Assembly: GCA_051893155.1 (NCBI GenBank)
Contig: JBJFGY010000117.1
Location: 1-25,106 of the forward strand
Reading direction: 5' to 3'
Source of the DNA: UBA6448 sp051893155
GTDB taxonomy: Bacteria > Bacillota_I > Bacilli_A > RF39 > UBA660
Length of the DNA stretch: 25,106 nucleotides
In this document: positions 1-9,133 of the stretch, piece by piece
Numbering within the stretch: position 1 is the first letter of the stretch
How the letters are laid out: every line of letters starts with the position of its first letter
Made by a program: the position numbers and the translations under genes
Notes under the pieces: model-generated
What the model saw: the letters and a program-made list of their open reading frames with translations, nothing else
Database searches by the model: none
What the model was told of the DNA's origin: nothing

Positions 1-4
1 AACT

Positions 5-39
5 AAGTTCCCATTATTAAAAAATCGGGAACTTTCAAT
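5..39 (+). terminator. Rho-independent terminator of a gene upstream of the window
   Basis: An 8-bp perfect stem, AAGTTCCC (5-12) with GGGAACTT (27-34), is followed by a T-rich tail on the plus strand only. It would end a transcript that enters from the left edge of the window. Confidence 0.65.
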
Positions 40-112
40 TTTATTTTTAGAATAAAAAAATTGGTCTATGCACCATTTTTTTTTTGTGATACAATTAATA
101 TGGTGAAATAGA

Positions 113-1726
113 GTGATACTAAAAAAACCTTATGCTTTTTTAATTAAAAAATTTAGAATTATTCATTTAATTCTAACTCTTTTAATTGGATTTATAATAT
201 ATCGTAGTACACTTATTGTTAATTTCTTTATTGAATATATAAAAAATAATTATAAATCAAGTATTTTACTTGGTTTAGGAAGTATTTATACTCCTTCTTA
301 TCTTTTTATAACTATTATAATTATTGTCTTAATATCATTTGCAATTTATTTTTTATTAAAACATAAAAATAAGCCAGTTAAATTATATTTATTTATAATT
401 ATATACTATACTTTATTATTTTTGGGTTTAATTTATATAAAATCTAAATTAGGCTCTTTATCAGAAGAATTATTAAGTGCAAAATTATCAAGAAGTATAA
501 GAGATTTTTCAATAATATCTATTGTTCCTCAAGTAATATTTTTTATATTTTCTTTTATAAGAACGATTGGTTTTAATATAAAAAAATTTAATTTTCAAAG
601 TGATTTAAAAGAAATGAGTTATGGCTTTGAAGATTCTGAAGAAGTAGAAGTTAATATTAATCTTAATAGTTATAAATATAAAAGGTCAATACGAAGGTCA
701 TTAAGAGAGTTTATATATTACCTTAAAGAAAATAAATTATTTGTTATTATTGTCCTTTCTATTGTTGCTATTATTTTAATTATATTTTTAATAAAAAATA
801 GACACATAAATTATAATAAAACATTTTCAACTGGTAAGCAATTTACATATAGTGATGTTCAATTTACAATTAAAGATTCTATAATAACTAATCTTGACCA
901 TAATGGAAATATTTTAGATCCAAACTCATATTATGTTGTATTAAAGGTAAGTTTAAGTAATAACTCTGGTAATACAAAACAAATAGATTTCAATTTGTTT
1001 AAACTAACTTATTCTGATAAAATTATTGTGCCTACTTTAAGTGATTCTTCGTATTTTATTGATTATGCTCCTGAAAATGTAGTTAGTTCGTTTGCTCATA
1101 GAACAGAGAAAATATTTGCTTTAGTATATAAGATTGATGCTAATGATATTAATAAGAGTTTTAAATTAGATATTTATAATGGTAGTGTATATAATAAAAA
1201 TGAATATACATCAAAACATATTTATGTAAAATTAAAACCTAAAAAAATTAGTAATGTTTCTTTAGTGGGAAATTATAAAATGGGAGAAAAAATTACATTT
1301 ACAGATACTTTTTTAGGAAATACATCTATAAAGGTAAATAGTTATGAAATTAATAAATCTTATTTTTACACTTTTGAAAAATGCTTTAAAGATAGTTGTA
1401 ATGTTTATGATGATGTTATTACTGTTCCATATACTCAGCAACGACATGATAATTATATAATTACATTAAATATAGAATATTTGGTTGATGATAAAACTAT
1501 ATATGGAAAAAGCAATTCTTTACCGGGAACTTTTGCAGATAATTTTATTAAAATTCAATATAAAAGCGGGGATACTATTTATAGTGAAGAATATATAAAT
1601 GTTACACCAAGCTATACAACAAATTTTTTAGCTTTTGAAGTTAATAAGGAAATTAATAATGCTTCAGTTATTCAAGCAATAATTAATATTCGTAATAAAA
1701 TGTATATTATTAATTTAAAAAGTTAA
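113..1726 (+). CDS. Polytopic membrane protein with large C-terminal extracytoplasmic domain, function unknown
   Basis: A 537-aa protein I do not recognise. The N-terminal 230 residues hold about five hydrophobic segments (roughly 14-36, 60-82, 90-110, 132-156 and 208-228), with a charged, acidic stretch at about 165-205 before the last one. After residue 230 the protein is hydrophilic and rich in beta-type sequence (Asn, Ser, Thr, Tyr, Lys), so the last 300 residues probably form one or more extracytoplasmic beta domains. Two cysteines lie close together (FEKCFKDSCN, about residues 425-432) and might form a disulfide. The start is GTG at 113; no ATG lies nearby in frame and the ribosome site (GGTG at about 102-105) is weak. 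A short gap before the tRNA-Cys promoter suggests a single-gene unit. An envelope or surface role is inference from topology only. Confidence 0.75.
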   Translation: MILKKPYAFLIKKFRIIHLILTLLIGFIIYRSTLIVNFFIEYIKNNYKSSILLGLGSIYTPSYLFITIIIIVLISFAIYFLLKHKNKPVKLYLFIIIYYTLLFLGLIYIKSKLGSLSEELLSAKLSRSIRDFSIISIVPQVIFFIFSFIRTIGFNIKKFNFQSDLKEMSYGFEDSEEVEVNINLNSYKYKRSIRRSLREFIYYLKENKLFVIIVLSIVAIILIIFLIKNRHINYNKTFSTGKQFTYSDVQFTIKDSIITNLDHNGNILDPNSYYVVLKVSLSNNSGNTKQIDFNLFKLTYSDKIIVPTLSDSSYFIDYAPENVVSSFAHRTEKIFALVYKIDANDINKSFKLDIYNGSVYNKNEYTSKHIYVKLKPKKISNVSLVGNYKMGEKITFTDTFLGNTSIKVNSYEINKSYFYTFEKCFKDSCNVYDDVITVPYTQQRHDNYIITLNIEYLVDDKTIYGKSNSLPGTFADNFIKIQYKSGDTIYSEEYINVTPSYTTNFLAFEVNKEINNASVIQAIINIRNKMYIINLKS

Positions 1727-1755
1727 TTGACATGATAAAAAAAATATAATACAAT
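1727..1755 (+). promoter_or_regulatory. Promoter of tRNA-Cys
   Basis: TTGACA (1727-1732), a 17-bp spacer and TACAAT (1750-1755) lie immediately after the stop codon of the preceding gene and 35 bases before the tRNA. Confidence 0.7.
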
Positions 1756-1790
1756 AATATTGCTTTATTAAGAAGCATATTATGTATTAT

Positions 1791-1864
1791 GGAACCGTAG
1801 CCAAGTGGTAAGGCGTGGGTCTGCAACACCCTGAGCACCAGTTCGAATCTGGTCGGTTCCTCCA
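1791..1864 (+). tRNA. trnC: tRNA-Cys (anticodon GCA)
   Basis: The cloverleaf folds fully. The acceptor GGAACCG pairs with CGGTTCC, the D arm is GCC..GGC, and the anticodon loop CTGCAAC carries GCA. The T arm is ACCAG-TTCGAAT-CTGGT, followed by discriminator T and an encoded CCA. A weak terminator follows. Confidence 0.95.
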
Positions 1865-1875
1865 TTTTAAAATTG

Positions 1876-1900
1876 TCGGTATAATTAGGCCGATTTTTTT
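1876..1900 (+). terminator. Probable terminator after tRNA-Cys
   Basis: TCGG (1876-1879) pairs with CCGA (1890-1893), followed by seven T. The stem is short, so the call rests on the T run and its position after the tRNA. Confidence 0.5.
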
Positions 1901-1958
1901 GTATTTGCATTTATTAAAATAATTTGTTAGAATATAATTACTACTGGGGGATATATTT

Positions 1959-2543
1959 ATGTATTATAGTTGGAATTTACCTAATAAAGAAGAGTTTAAA
2001 GATGTATTATTAAGATATTATTTATTTTATGAAGAAAATTTTGGAAAAAATATTTTAAGTAAAGTTACTAAAAAAAATATAAATAACAATAATTTTAATA
2101 ATTCAATTTTATTTCTTGATGAAAATTATAAACGAGCATGTGAAGCTGCATATTCAATATTTTTTGATGATAATATTAAATTTTTAACAGTTCGTGATTC
2201 GAATAATAATACTATTGCTTGCTCAAGAATTAAACTATCAATTGAAGATCATCCAAATAATGCTATAGTTGGTGAAATATTATTATCTATATTTATTGAT
2301 AATTATAATAAAGAAGAATATTATATAAATATAATTAAGTTTATAGAAGATTATATTAAAAGTAATAATGAACTAAGTGAAATTCTTACTTTTGAAGTTC
2401 CACATATGGATTGGGTTTTCTTTGATGCTTGTGAAGAATTGGGTTATAATTTATTAAGTGAACCAAATAAGGATTATTCTATAACAAGTACATATTTATT
2501 TGATAAAAATATTAGAGAAAAAGAAGAAAAGAGAACTGTATAA
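1959..2543 (+). CDS. Small GNAT-like protein, tentative
   Basis: A 194-aa soluble acidic protein. From about residue 85 it follows the order expected for a GNAT acetyltransferase fold: a strand (FLTVRDSNNNTIACSR), a second strand with GEILLSIFI, a helix (YYINIIKFIEDYIKS), a strand (EILTFEVPH) and a helix then strand around FFDACEELGYNL, which resembles the GNAT C-terminal 'F-x-x-x-GF' region. The usual acetyl-CoA R/Q-x-x-G-x-G/A loop is not evident, so it may be a degenerate GNAT or an unrelated alpha/beta protein. The start is ATG with GGGGGAT 10 bases upstream. The stop codon sits in the loop of its own terminator. It is probably monocistronic. Confidence 0.7.
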   Translation: MYYSWNLPNKEEFKDVLLRYYLFYEENFGKNILSKVTKKNINNNNFNNSILFLDENYKRACEAAYSIFFDDNIKFLTVRDSNNNTIACSRIKLSIEDHPNNAIVGEILLSIFIDNYNKEEYYINIIKFIEDYIKSNNELSEILTFEVPHMDWVFFDACEELGYNLLSEPNKDYSITSTYLFDKNIREKEEKRTV

Positions 2544-2556
2544 ATCAGTTCTTTTT
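2532..2556 (+). terminator. Terminator embedding the stop codon of the preceding gene
   Basis: AGAACTG (2532-2538) pairs with CAGTTCT (2546-2552), followed by a T tract. The TAA stop of the 194-aa gene is in the loop. The next gene's ribosome site starts only about 12 bases later, so some readthrough is possible. Confidence 0.7.
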
Positions 2557-2575
2557 ATATTTTAACGGAGGAAAT

Positions 2576-3406
2576 ATGGAGAAATATCAATTAATTGAAC
2601 AAAGTATAATAAAAAAATTTCGTAAAGAAATATGGAGTAAATTTGTTAAAGCTATTCATGATTATGAATTAATTAAAGAAGATGATAATATTATGGTTTG
2701 CATAAGTGGTGGTAAAGATTCCTTTTTACTTGCTAAGTGTATTCAAGAGTTACAAAGACATGGTAAATTTTATTTTAATGCTCATTTTGTTGTTATGGAT
2801 CCTGGTTACAGTGAAATTAATAGAAATAATATAATTAAGAATGCTAAAATTTTAAATATACCAATTGAAATATTTAATAGCGATATTTTTAATGTAGTAA
2901 CAAATGTTTCTTCGAAAAGCCCATGTTATTTATGTGCAAGAATGCGTAGGGGTTATTTATATAGTAAAGCACAAGAACTAGGTTGTAATAAAATAGCTTT
3001 AGGACATCATTTTGATGATGTAATTGAAACAACATTATTATCAATGTTTTATGGTTCAGAAATTAAAACAATGATGCCAAAACTTCATTCTGATAATTTT
3101 AAAGGAATTGAATTAATTAGACCTCTATATCTTGTAAAAGAAGCTTCAATTATTTCTTGGAAGAATTTTAATGAACTTACATTTTTAAATTGTGCATGTA
3201 AATTTACAGAAAAATGTGCTATTGAAGATGAAAATATAAGTAAAAGAAATGAAATGAAAGAACTTATTAAAGAAATGAAAAAAGTTAATAAAAATGTTGA
3301 TTTAAATATTTTTAAAGCTTTAGATAATATTAATTTAAATTGTGTTTTAGGAACAAAAAAAGATGGAATATATAAAAGTTTTTTAGATGATTATGATAAA
3401 AATTAA
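2576..3406 (+). CDS. ttcA: TtcA-family tRNA 2-thiocytidine synthetase
   Basis: A 276-aa PP-loop ATPase (adenine nucleotide alpha-hydrolase superfamily). TtcA-type enzymes adenylate and then thiolate cytidine 32 of some tRNAs, using an iron-sulfur cluster. The PP-loop SGGKDS is at residues 44-49. The family's cysteine pair CYLC is at 117-120, followed by the RRGYLY and LGHHFDDVIETTLLSMFYG motifs characteristic of TtcA/TtuA proteins. A third cysteine cluster (LNCACKFTEKC) near residue 205 could supply the remaining cluster ligands. Length agrees with TtcA (250-310 aa). The start is ATG 2576 with a GGAGG site. It lies just behind a terminator and may be transcribed alone or by readthrough. TtcA and TtuA-like paralogues cannot be fully separated by eye; the single CxxC at this place favours TtcA. 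Confidence 0.85.
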   Translation: MEKYQLIEQSIIKKFRKEIWSKFVKAIHDYELIKEDDNIMVCISGGKDSFLLAKCIQELQRHGKFYFNAHFVVMDPGYSEINRNNIIKNAKILNIPIEIFNSDIFNVVTNVSSKSPCYLCARMRRGYLYSKAQELGCNKIALGHHFDDVIETTLLSMFYGSEIKTMMPKLHSDNFKGIELIRPLYLVKEASIISWKNFNELTFLNCACKFTEKCAIEDENISKRNEMKELIKEMKKVNKNVDLNIFKALDNINLNCVLGTKKDGIYKSFLDDYDKN

Positions 3407-3458
3407 TAATAGAAATATTTTAAATAAAAATATATAATAATATTATAGTTGGAGGATT

Positions 3459-4469
3459 ATGAAAAATATATTTGTTACAGGGTGTTCTGGTTATATTGGT
3501 TCTCATACTTGTGTAGAACTATTAGAAAATGGTTATAATGTAATTGGTCTTGATAATTTTTCAAATAGTAAACCCGTTGTTTTAGATAAAATATTTGAAA
3601 TTACTGGAAAAAAAATAAAATTTTATAAAGGAAATATGCTTGATAAAGAAATTTTAAATAAAATATTTTCTGAAAATATTATAGATGCTGTTATTGATTT
3701 TGCGGCATTTAAATCAGTTGGCGATAGTACAAAAAAACCAATTGAGTATTACATTAACAATGTATCAAGTGTATTAACATTACTTGATGTGATGAAAGAA
3801 TATAATGTTAAAAATTTAATCTTTAGTAGTAGTGCAACTGTTTATGGTGAAAGTAAAATAATGCCTATAACTGAAGAATGTAAAATTGGTAATACCACAA
3901 ATCCATATGGAACAAGTAAACTTTATGTTGAGGGTATTTTGCAAGATTTATATACTTCAGATAATTCTTGGAATATATGTATATTTAGGTATTTTAATCC
4001 TGTGGGAGCTCATAAAAGTGGTTTAATTGGTGAAGATCCAACAGGTATTCCTGCGAATTTAATGCCTTTTATTTCAAAAGTTGCGATTGGTGAAATAGAT
4101 TGCTTAAATGTTTTTGGCAATGATTATGATACTGAAGATGGTACAGGTGTAAGAGATTATATTCATATTATGGATTTAGCTAAAGCACATATAAATGGTT
4201 TAAAAAAATTAGAAAATGATAAAAAAGGAATGCATATTTATAATTTAGGTACAGGTAAAGGAGTAAGCGTTCTTGAAATGATTAATACATTTGAAAAGGT
4301 AAATAATGTAAAAATAAATTATAAAATTACTGAAAGAAGACCTGGTGATATTGCAGTGTGTTATGCTGATCCAACAAAAGCATTTAAAGAATTAAATTGG
4401 AAAGCAATCTATAATTTAGAGGATATGTGCCGTGATGCATATAATTATGTAAAAAATAACATTAAATAA
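3459..4469 (+). CDS. galE: UDP-glucose 4-epimerase GalE
   Basis: A 336-aa extended short-chain dehydrogenase/reductase that interconverts UDP-glucose and UDP-galactose using bound NAD; cytoplasmic, in sugar-nucleotide supply for envelope glycans. The NAD site GxxGxxG is at residues 8-14 (GCSGYIG). The catalytic SSSATVYG segment is near 123-130, and the Tyr-x-x-x-Lys pair is Y150/K154 (NPYGTSK). Family signatures RYFNPVGAH and GTGVRDYIHIMDLA follow, as does the late EXRRPGDIA motif. Length matches typical GalE (330-340 aa). The start is ATG 3459 behind GGAGG. A terminator follows, so it ends its transcription unit. Some GalE enzymes also epimerise N-acetylated sugars; that specificity cannot be read here. 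Confidence 0.93.
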   Translation: MKNIFVTGCSGYIGSHTCVELLENGYNVIGLDNFSNSKPVVLDKIFEITGKKIKFYKGNMLDKEILNKIFSENIIDAVIDFAAFKSVGDSTKKPIEYYINNVSSVLTLLDVMKEYNVKNLIFSSSATVYGESKIMPITEECKIGNTTNPYGTSKLYVEGILQDLYTSDNSWNICIFRYFNPVGAHKSGLIGEDPTGIPANLMPFISKVAIGEIDCLNVFGNDYDTEDGTGVRDYIHIMDLAKAHINGLKKLENDKKGMHIYNLGTGKGVSVLEMINTFEKVNNVKINYKITERRPGDIAVCYADPTKAFKELNWKAIYNLEDMCRDAYNYVKNNIK

Positions 4470-4477
4470 ATAAAATA

Positions 4478-4501
4478 GGTTAATTATATTAGCCTTTTTT
4501 T
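4478..4501 (+). terminator. Terminator after galE
   Basis: GGTTAA (4478-4483) pairs with TTAGCC (4489-4494) with one G-T wobble, followed by seven T. Confidence 0.65.
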
Positions 4502-4547
4502 ATACCATTTTATATGTTATTGAATATAATATTCTAGGAGTGGTAAT

Positions 4548-4832
4548 ATGGCTAAAAAGGTTGTAATTGATGCTGGACATGGAGGCGCAGATGGTGGTAG
4601 TTCTGGAAATGGTATTGTTGAAAAAGATTATAATTTAAAGATAAGTAATTATATAAAAAAAAGGTTAGATGACCTTGGTATTGAAAATAGTATGACAAGA
4701 ACAACTGATGAATTATTAGATCAAACTACAAGACCACAAAAAGCACAGAGTTTTTATGGTAAAGGTAGTGATGTAATAGTACTTTCTAATCACCTTAATG
4801 CGGGAGGTCGAGCAGTTACGTTGTTAATCTAA
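4548..4832 (+). pseudogene. 5' fragment of split N-acetylmuramoyl-L-alanine amidase (Amidase_3)
   Basis: This is the N-terminal part of an Amidase_3 (AmiC/CwlC-type) zinc hydrolase that cleaves the amide between muramic acid and L-Ala in peptidoglycan. Residues 1-87 are genuine: DAGHGG (H11), E25 and SNHLNA (H82) supply the three expected zinc ligands. After codon 87 (G, bases 4806-4808) the sequence switches to seven foreign residues (RAVTLLI) and a stop. The catalytic glutamate and cell wall binding region are missing from this piece; they occur downstream from 16096. The fragment keeps its own start (ATG 4548, AGGAG site) and a TATAAT-like -10 upstream. The cause is insertion of the serine-recombinase element, so the gene is interrupted rather than decayed and could be restored by excision. 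A truncated 94-aa product would probably be inactive. Confidence 0.9.
4804..4808. repeat. attL core (GAGGT)
   Basis: Left junction. Chromosomal amidase sequence (codons for NAGG) passes through GAGGT into foreign DNA beginning CGAGCAG. The same five bases occur at the right junction. Confidence 0.75.
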
Positions 4833-4859
4833 AAATGGCAGAATAATGTCATTTTTTTT
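4831..4859 (+). terminator. Terminator inside the left end of the element
   Basis: ATGGCA (4835-4840) pairs with TGTCAT (4847-4852), the flanking A run extends the stem, and eight T follow. It would end transcription of the truncated amidase just inside the element and insulate the cargo operon from the chromosomal promoter. Confidence 0.65.
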
Positions 4860-4898
4860 GATTGTATATATAGTTGCAATAAAAAAACTATAGAAATA

Positions 4899-4907
4899 TG
4901 ATATAAT
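4899..4907 (+). promoter_or_regulatory. Extended -10 promoter of the defence operon
   Basis: TGATATAAT (4899-4907) is an extended -10 (TGnTATAAT) placed 34 bases before the first cargo gene. No good -35 lies at 16-18 bp; TTGCAA is 22 bp away. It is the only promoter-like site I see before the cluster of overlapping genes. Confidence 0.55.
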
Positions 4908-4941
4908 CATATTAGATATAACTTGTATGGAGGTTTAGATT

Positions 4942-6417
4942 ATGATAGAAAGAGAAAGCATACCATTTGCCCCGCATTTGATTGAATCTATGAGGTCTTT
5001 GGGATATTCATTTGAAACAGCCATTGCTGATCTAATTGATAATAGTATAAGTGCTAATGCTAACAATATTGAGATTTTATTATCCCCTAGTTTAAATCCA
5101 TATTTAATTATTTTTGATAATGGCTGCGGTATGACAAAAAATGAGCTTGAGGAAGCATTGCGTTATGGTGCTAGAAATCCTTTAGAAAGACGAGAAAGCA
5201 CAGATTTGGGGCGTTTTGGATTAGGAATGAAATCCGCATCTTTATCACAGTGTAGAAAGTTGATTGTTGTTAGTAAGAAAAATAATAATTTATCTTGTTT
5301 TTCATGGGATTTAGATTACATAATTGATAAGAAAGGGTGGGTATTATTAGAATACACCGATGAAGAAATAAATAAGTTACCAAATATTTCGATGTTTGAT
5401 TCGGTTGAATCTGGGACTTATGTGTTATTGCAAAATTTTGACAGAGTTTCTTCTTCAACAGCAAATTTAAATGTTACATTAAATAGCTTTATGAATACTA
5501 CTATAGAGCATTTGGCGTTAGTATTTCATCGTTTTTTAAATGAAAATGTAAATATTTATGTTAATAAAAACAAAATTATTCCTAGGGATCCTTTTTTAAT
5601 TAATAATAAAGCAACTCAACCGTTAAAAGAACAAATAATCAATATTGAAGGAACTAACATTAAAGTTAAACCATATATTTTACCGTATATGAATAAATTG
5701 TCTTCTGAGGATTTAGTTAAAGTTGGTGGTAAAGAAGATTTGAAACTAAATCAAGGTTTTTATGTTTATAGAAACAAGCGTTTAATAATATGGGGGACAT
5801 GGTTTAGATTAACACGTAAGGAAGAACTTAGTAAATTGGCAAGGGTTATGGTCGATATACCAAGTGATTTAGATTATATGTGGAGTATAGATATTAAAAA
5901 AAGTTCAGCAAGCCTTCCGGATATAATTAAAAAAAATCTTTATTCGTGTATAGAAGAATCTGTTTTTAAAAGTAAAACTGTTCATGAATATCGCGGAAGA
6001 AAAATAAAAAGTAGAGAAGATATATGTTATATATGGGAAAGAATAGCATTAAGAGATGGTTGTTATGAATATAAAATTAACAGGGAACTACCACAATTAA
6101 AATTATTGCTTGATTCTTTAGATTATAATCAGAGAAAAGCTTTAGAAAAAGTACTGAGAAACATAGAAGAATCTTTTCCTGTCAGTTCTCTTTATCTTGA
6201 TGTATCTAAAGGACAAGTAAATACTGATGAAGATATAGAAATTGATGAAAAAATAGAAAATTATTTTTTAGAAATAAAAGAACAATTAGATTATTGCGAA
6301 AAAGTAGGAATGGATAAATTAGATATGTTAAATATTTTATTAAATTCTGAACCATATTGTAATTATAAAGCTTTAATAGAAAAATTCGAAATGTTGAAAG
6401 GAGAAGTAAATGAATAA
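4942..6417 (+). CDS. MORC/MutL-like GHKL ATPase of a defence cluster
   Basis: A 491-aa protein with an N-terminal HSP90-type (GHKL) ATPase domain. The Bergerat motifs are intact: ADLIDNS with the Mg-binding Asn at 34, DNGCGM at 59-64, and GRFGLGMKSAS at 90-100. An S5-like domain follows at about 170-330, with the conserved lysine motif IDIKKSSA near 317-322. The remaining 150 residues are acidic and helical. This is the arrangement of prokaryotic MORC-like ATPases, which are ATP-dependent DNA clamps or remodellers and occur in restriction-type gene clusters. It is the first gene of a run in which its stop overlaps the next start by 8 bp, implying translational coupling and a shared complex. 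The start is ATG 4942 with GGAGG 8 bases upstream. The role in this system, perhaps DNA loading or sensing, is inferred. Confidence 0.85.
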   Translation: MIERESIPFAPHLIESMRSLGYSFETAIADLIDNSISANANNIEILLSPSLNPYLIIFDNGCGMTKNELEEALRYGARNPLERRESTDLGRFGLGMKSASLSQCRKLIVVSKKNNNLSCFSWDLDYIIDKKGWVLLEYTDEEINKLPNISMFDSVESGTYVLLQNFDRVSSSTANLNVTLNSFMNTTIEHLALVFHRFLNENVNIYVNKNKIIPRDPFLINNKATQPLKEQIINIEGTNIKVKPYILPYMNKLSSEDLVKVGGKEDLKLNQGFYVYRNKRLIIWGTWFRLTRKEELSKLARVMVDIPSDLDYMWSIDIKKSSASLPDIIKKNLYSCIEESVFKSKTVHEYRGRKIKSREDICYIWERIALRDGCYEYKINRELPQLKLLLDSLDYNQRKALEKVLRNIEESFPVSSLYLDVSKGQVNTDEDIEIDEKIENYFLEIKEQLDYCEKVGMDKLDMLNILLNSEPYCNYKALIEKFEMLKGEVNE

Positions 6418-9133
6418 TAAAATTGATATATTAATAGACACTGTAACTGCTAATATTTATAGAAGCTCGATGAGTGAACAAGAAATAGATGAAATAATTA
6501 ATTTTTTTGCTAATTCTCCACAGTTTAAAAATAATCCATTTACTGATGATGAATTAGAAAAAGTAAGGAATAAGATACATTCTGATTATTTGATAAAATT
6601 GGATTTAGGCATATCATTAGTCTCTAAGAATCACGTTAAATGGTTTGGAGACCGTAAGAGTGATTTACAAATGAAATATTGGGATAGATATAGAAGATAT
6701 CTTTTGCAAGATAAAAAGTTTGCACCTAATGTTGTGAAAACTATGGATGAAGTAAGTGATGATTTGACTGATTTGCTTGGTGATCCTACTATTAGCATGA
6801 ATTTTCAAAGAAGAGGATTAATAATAGGTGATGTTCAATCTGGTAAAACAGCCAATTATACAGGGTTAATATGTAAAGCAGCCGATGCTGGTTATAAAGT
6901 AATTGTTTTATTGGCCGGAACTATTGAAAAACTAAGACAACAAACACAAAAAAGACTTGATGAAGGTTTCGTTGGGATGGATAGTAATGGTATGCTAAAC
7001 CAAAAAGAGGATGTATATGTTGGTGTAGGAAGACATGATAGTACTTTGCATCCTGCAGTGTTTACTTCAAAAAGTGATGATTTTAACGTTAAGCTAGCTA
7101 ATAATCTTAGAATAACATTAAATACACTCAACGAACCAGTTTTATTTGTTATTAAAAAAAATGTAACGGTTTTAAAAAGATTGAATCAATGGTTAAAAAC
7201 ATTTAATATAAACGAAGGAGCAACACAAATAAATACTTCTTTGTTAATGATTGATGATGAAGCGGACAATGCATCAATTAATGTTCATGCCGAAGATGAA
7301 GAGCCTACGGCTATTAATAATCAAATTAGAATTATGCTAAGCTTATTTAAAAAAGCGAGTTATGTTGGTTTTACTGCAACACCATTTGCTAATATTTTTA
7401 TTAATCCGGATACAAATGAAGAGATGGAGAGAGAGGATTTATTTCCTAAAGATTATATATATTCTTTAGATTCACCTACCAATTATATTGGTGCTAGAAA
7501 TATATTTGGTGAATTTGGAGACTACTCTAACATGATAGAGACTATAAAAGATGGTGAAATGTATTTTCCTTTAATCCACAAAAAAGACGATATAATAAAA
7601 GAACTTCCTCAAAGCTTAAAAAGTGCTGTTAGACAGTTTTTTATAGCAAATGCTATTCGTGATTTGAGAGGGGATGCTTTATCTCATAGATCAATGATTG
7701 TAAATGTAAGTAGATTTATTAATATTCAAAATCAAATCAATAATTTAGTAGAAAATTATGTAAATAATATTAAAAATTCAATACGTCTTTATAGTAAATT
7801 GTCATTTGAAGAAGCTATGAATGATGAAAATCTAAAAAATCTTTATGATACATATAAGCACAGTTATAGTAATTTAGAATTTTCGTGGGATGATATACAA
7901 AAAATATTGAATGACTCAACAAATTCAATAGTAGTAAATGTGGTAAATGGTAAGAATTTTAATAAATTAGATTATGAATCTAATGAAAAAAATGGTTTAC
8001 GTGTTATTGTTGTTGGTGGTATGAGTTTATCTAGAGGTTTGACATTAGAAGGTTTAATTATTAGTTATTTTTATAGAAATTCAAAAATGTATGATACATT
8101 AATGCAAATGGGTAGATGGTTTGGTTATAGACCTAATTATGATGATTTATGTAGAATTTGGATGGATGAAAATAATAGGGAGTGGTATAGGCATATAAGT
8201 GAAGCTACGGATGAGTTAAGAAGAGATATAAAAATTATGAGAGAGCTTGATAAAACTCCACTTGAATTTGGATTGCGAGTTAGAAATGATATAAATTCAT
8301 TATTAGTTACAGCTAGAAATAAAATGAGAACAGCTCAAGCAATAGAAAGAGTAATTTCTATGAGCGAAACATATTTAGAAATGACAAAGTTATATAATAA
8401 TGAATTAAAAAATAAAACTAATATTACAGCAGTAGAGAATCTTTTGACATCGATACAATATAAAAATAAAGATTTAGATAGTAGGGGTAAAAATAAAGGA
8501 TACAAAGATATCGATAAAGAAATAATAATTGATTTTCTAAATAACTTTGATTCTTCATATGCTAATTTTCCCTTCGATATATTGACAATCAAGGAATTTA
8601 TTAATAATTATCCAACAAGTGAATTATCAAAATGGGATGTGGTTTTTATAAATGGGGAATCTAAACAAACCTTTTGCATAGATAAAAATCGTGGTAATGA
8701 TGGTTGTATCAATTGCGTAGAAAGAAGTTATATGCCAAGAAACGATGGGAAGCTTATTCAAATGTCTGCCACTAAAAATCGTTTAGGAACAGCAAATGAC
8801 TCTAAATTCGGCTTATTACAAAGTAAAATAGATGAAATAGAGAATAACTTTAGACAAAATTTTGATAATAAAGAGAAGGCTGTTCCACAAAGAGAATATT
8901 TTAAGATTAAAAGAAATCCATTGTTAATGATTTATATGATTACTCTTGGTAAAAATAAATCGGAGGAAATCGTAGATATTAATGTAGATGAACCTTTTGT
9001 TGGAATAAGTATAGGTTTTCCTACTTTACCGAATGTTTCCACAAAATTTGCTAAATATAAGATTAATATAATTGAATTGAGAAATCAAAGAGAATTTGAA
9101 GAAATGAGCAGTGATGATGATTATGAAGATTGA
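6410..9133 (+). CDS. Z1-domain superfamily II ATPase/helicase-like protein
   Basis: A 907-aa protein with the Z1 domain (PF10593-type), a superfamily II helicase-like ATPase seen in restriction-like clusters beside MORC-type ATPases. Visible motifs are Walker A GDVQSGKT (140-147), a DEAD Walker B in MIDDEADNAS (283-286), motif III FTATPFANI (321-329), the SRGLTLEGL motif (541-549) and QMGRWFGYR (566-574), where the arginines fit the motif VI finger. Residues 1-130 form an N-terminal helical region and 600-907 a C-terminal extension with a cysteine pair (GCINC, near 765). Length is usual for Z1 proteins (800-1000 aa). It overlaps the upstream gene by 8 bp and the downstream gene by about 11-23 bp. 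The likely job is ATP-driven DNA translocation or remodelling in a restriction complex; inferred from family and context. Confidence 0.88.
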   Translation: MNNKIDILIDTVTANIYRSSMSEQEIDEIINFFANSPQFKNNPFTDDELEKVRNKIHSDYLIKLDLGISLVSKNHVKWFGDRKSDLQMKYWDRYRRYLLQDKKFAPNVVKTMDEVSDDLTDLLGDPTISMNFQRRGLIIGDVQSGKTANYTGLICKAADAGYKVIVLLAGTIEKLRQQTQKRLDEGFVGMDSNGMLNQKEDVYVGVGRHDSTLHPAVFTSKSDDFNVKLANNLRITLNTLNEPVLFVIKKNVTVLKRLNQWLKTFNINEGATQINTSLLMIDDEADNASINVHAEDEEPTAINNQIRIMLSLFKKASYVGFTATPFANIFINPDTNEEMEREDLFPKDYIYSLDSPTNYIGARNIFGEFGDYSNMIETIKDGEMYFPLIHKKDDIIKELPQSLKSAVRQFFIANAIRDLRGDALSHRSMIVNVSRFINIQNQINNLVENYVNNIKNSIRLYSKLSFEEAMNDENLKNLYDTYKHSYSNLEFSWDDIQKILNDSTNSIVVNVVNGKNFNKLDYESNEKNGLRVIVVGGMSLSRGLTLEGLIISYFYRNSKMYDTLMQMGRWFGYRPNYDDLCRIWMDENNREWYRHISEATDELRRDIKIMRELDKTPLEFGLRVRNDINSLLVTARNKMRTAQAIERVISMSETYLEMTKLYNNELKNKTNITAVENLLTSIQYKNKDLDSRGKNKGYKDIDKEIIIDFLNNFDSSYANFPFDILTIKEFINNYPTSELSKWDVVFINGESKQTFCIDKNRGNDGCINCVERSYMPRNDGKLIQMSATKNRLGTANDSKFGLLQSKIDEIENNFRQNFDNKEKAVPQREYFKIKRNPLLMIYMITLGKNKSEEIVDINVDEPFVGISIGFPTLPNVSTKFAKYKINIIELRNQREFEEMSSDDDYED

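Noticed and set aside
1710..1910. Minus-strand ORF across the tRNA-Cys gene
   Set aside because: It is antisense to a clear tRNA and has no ribosome site.
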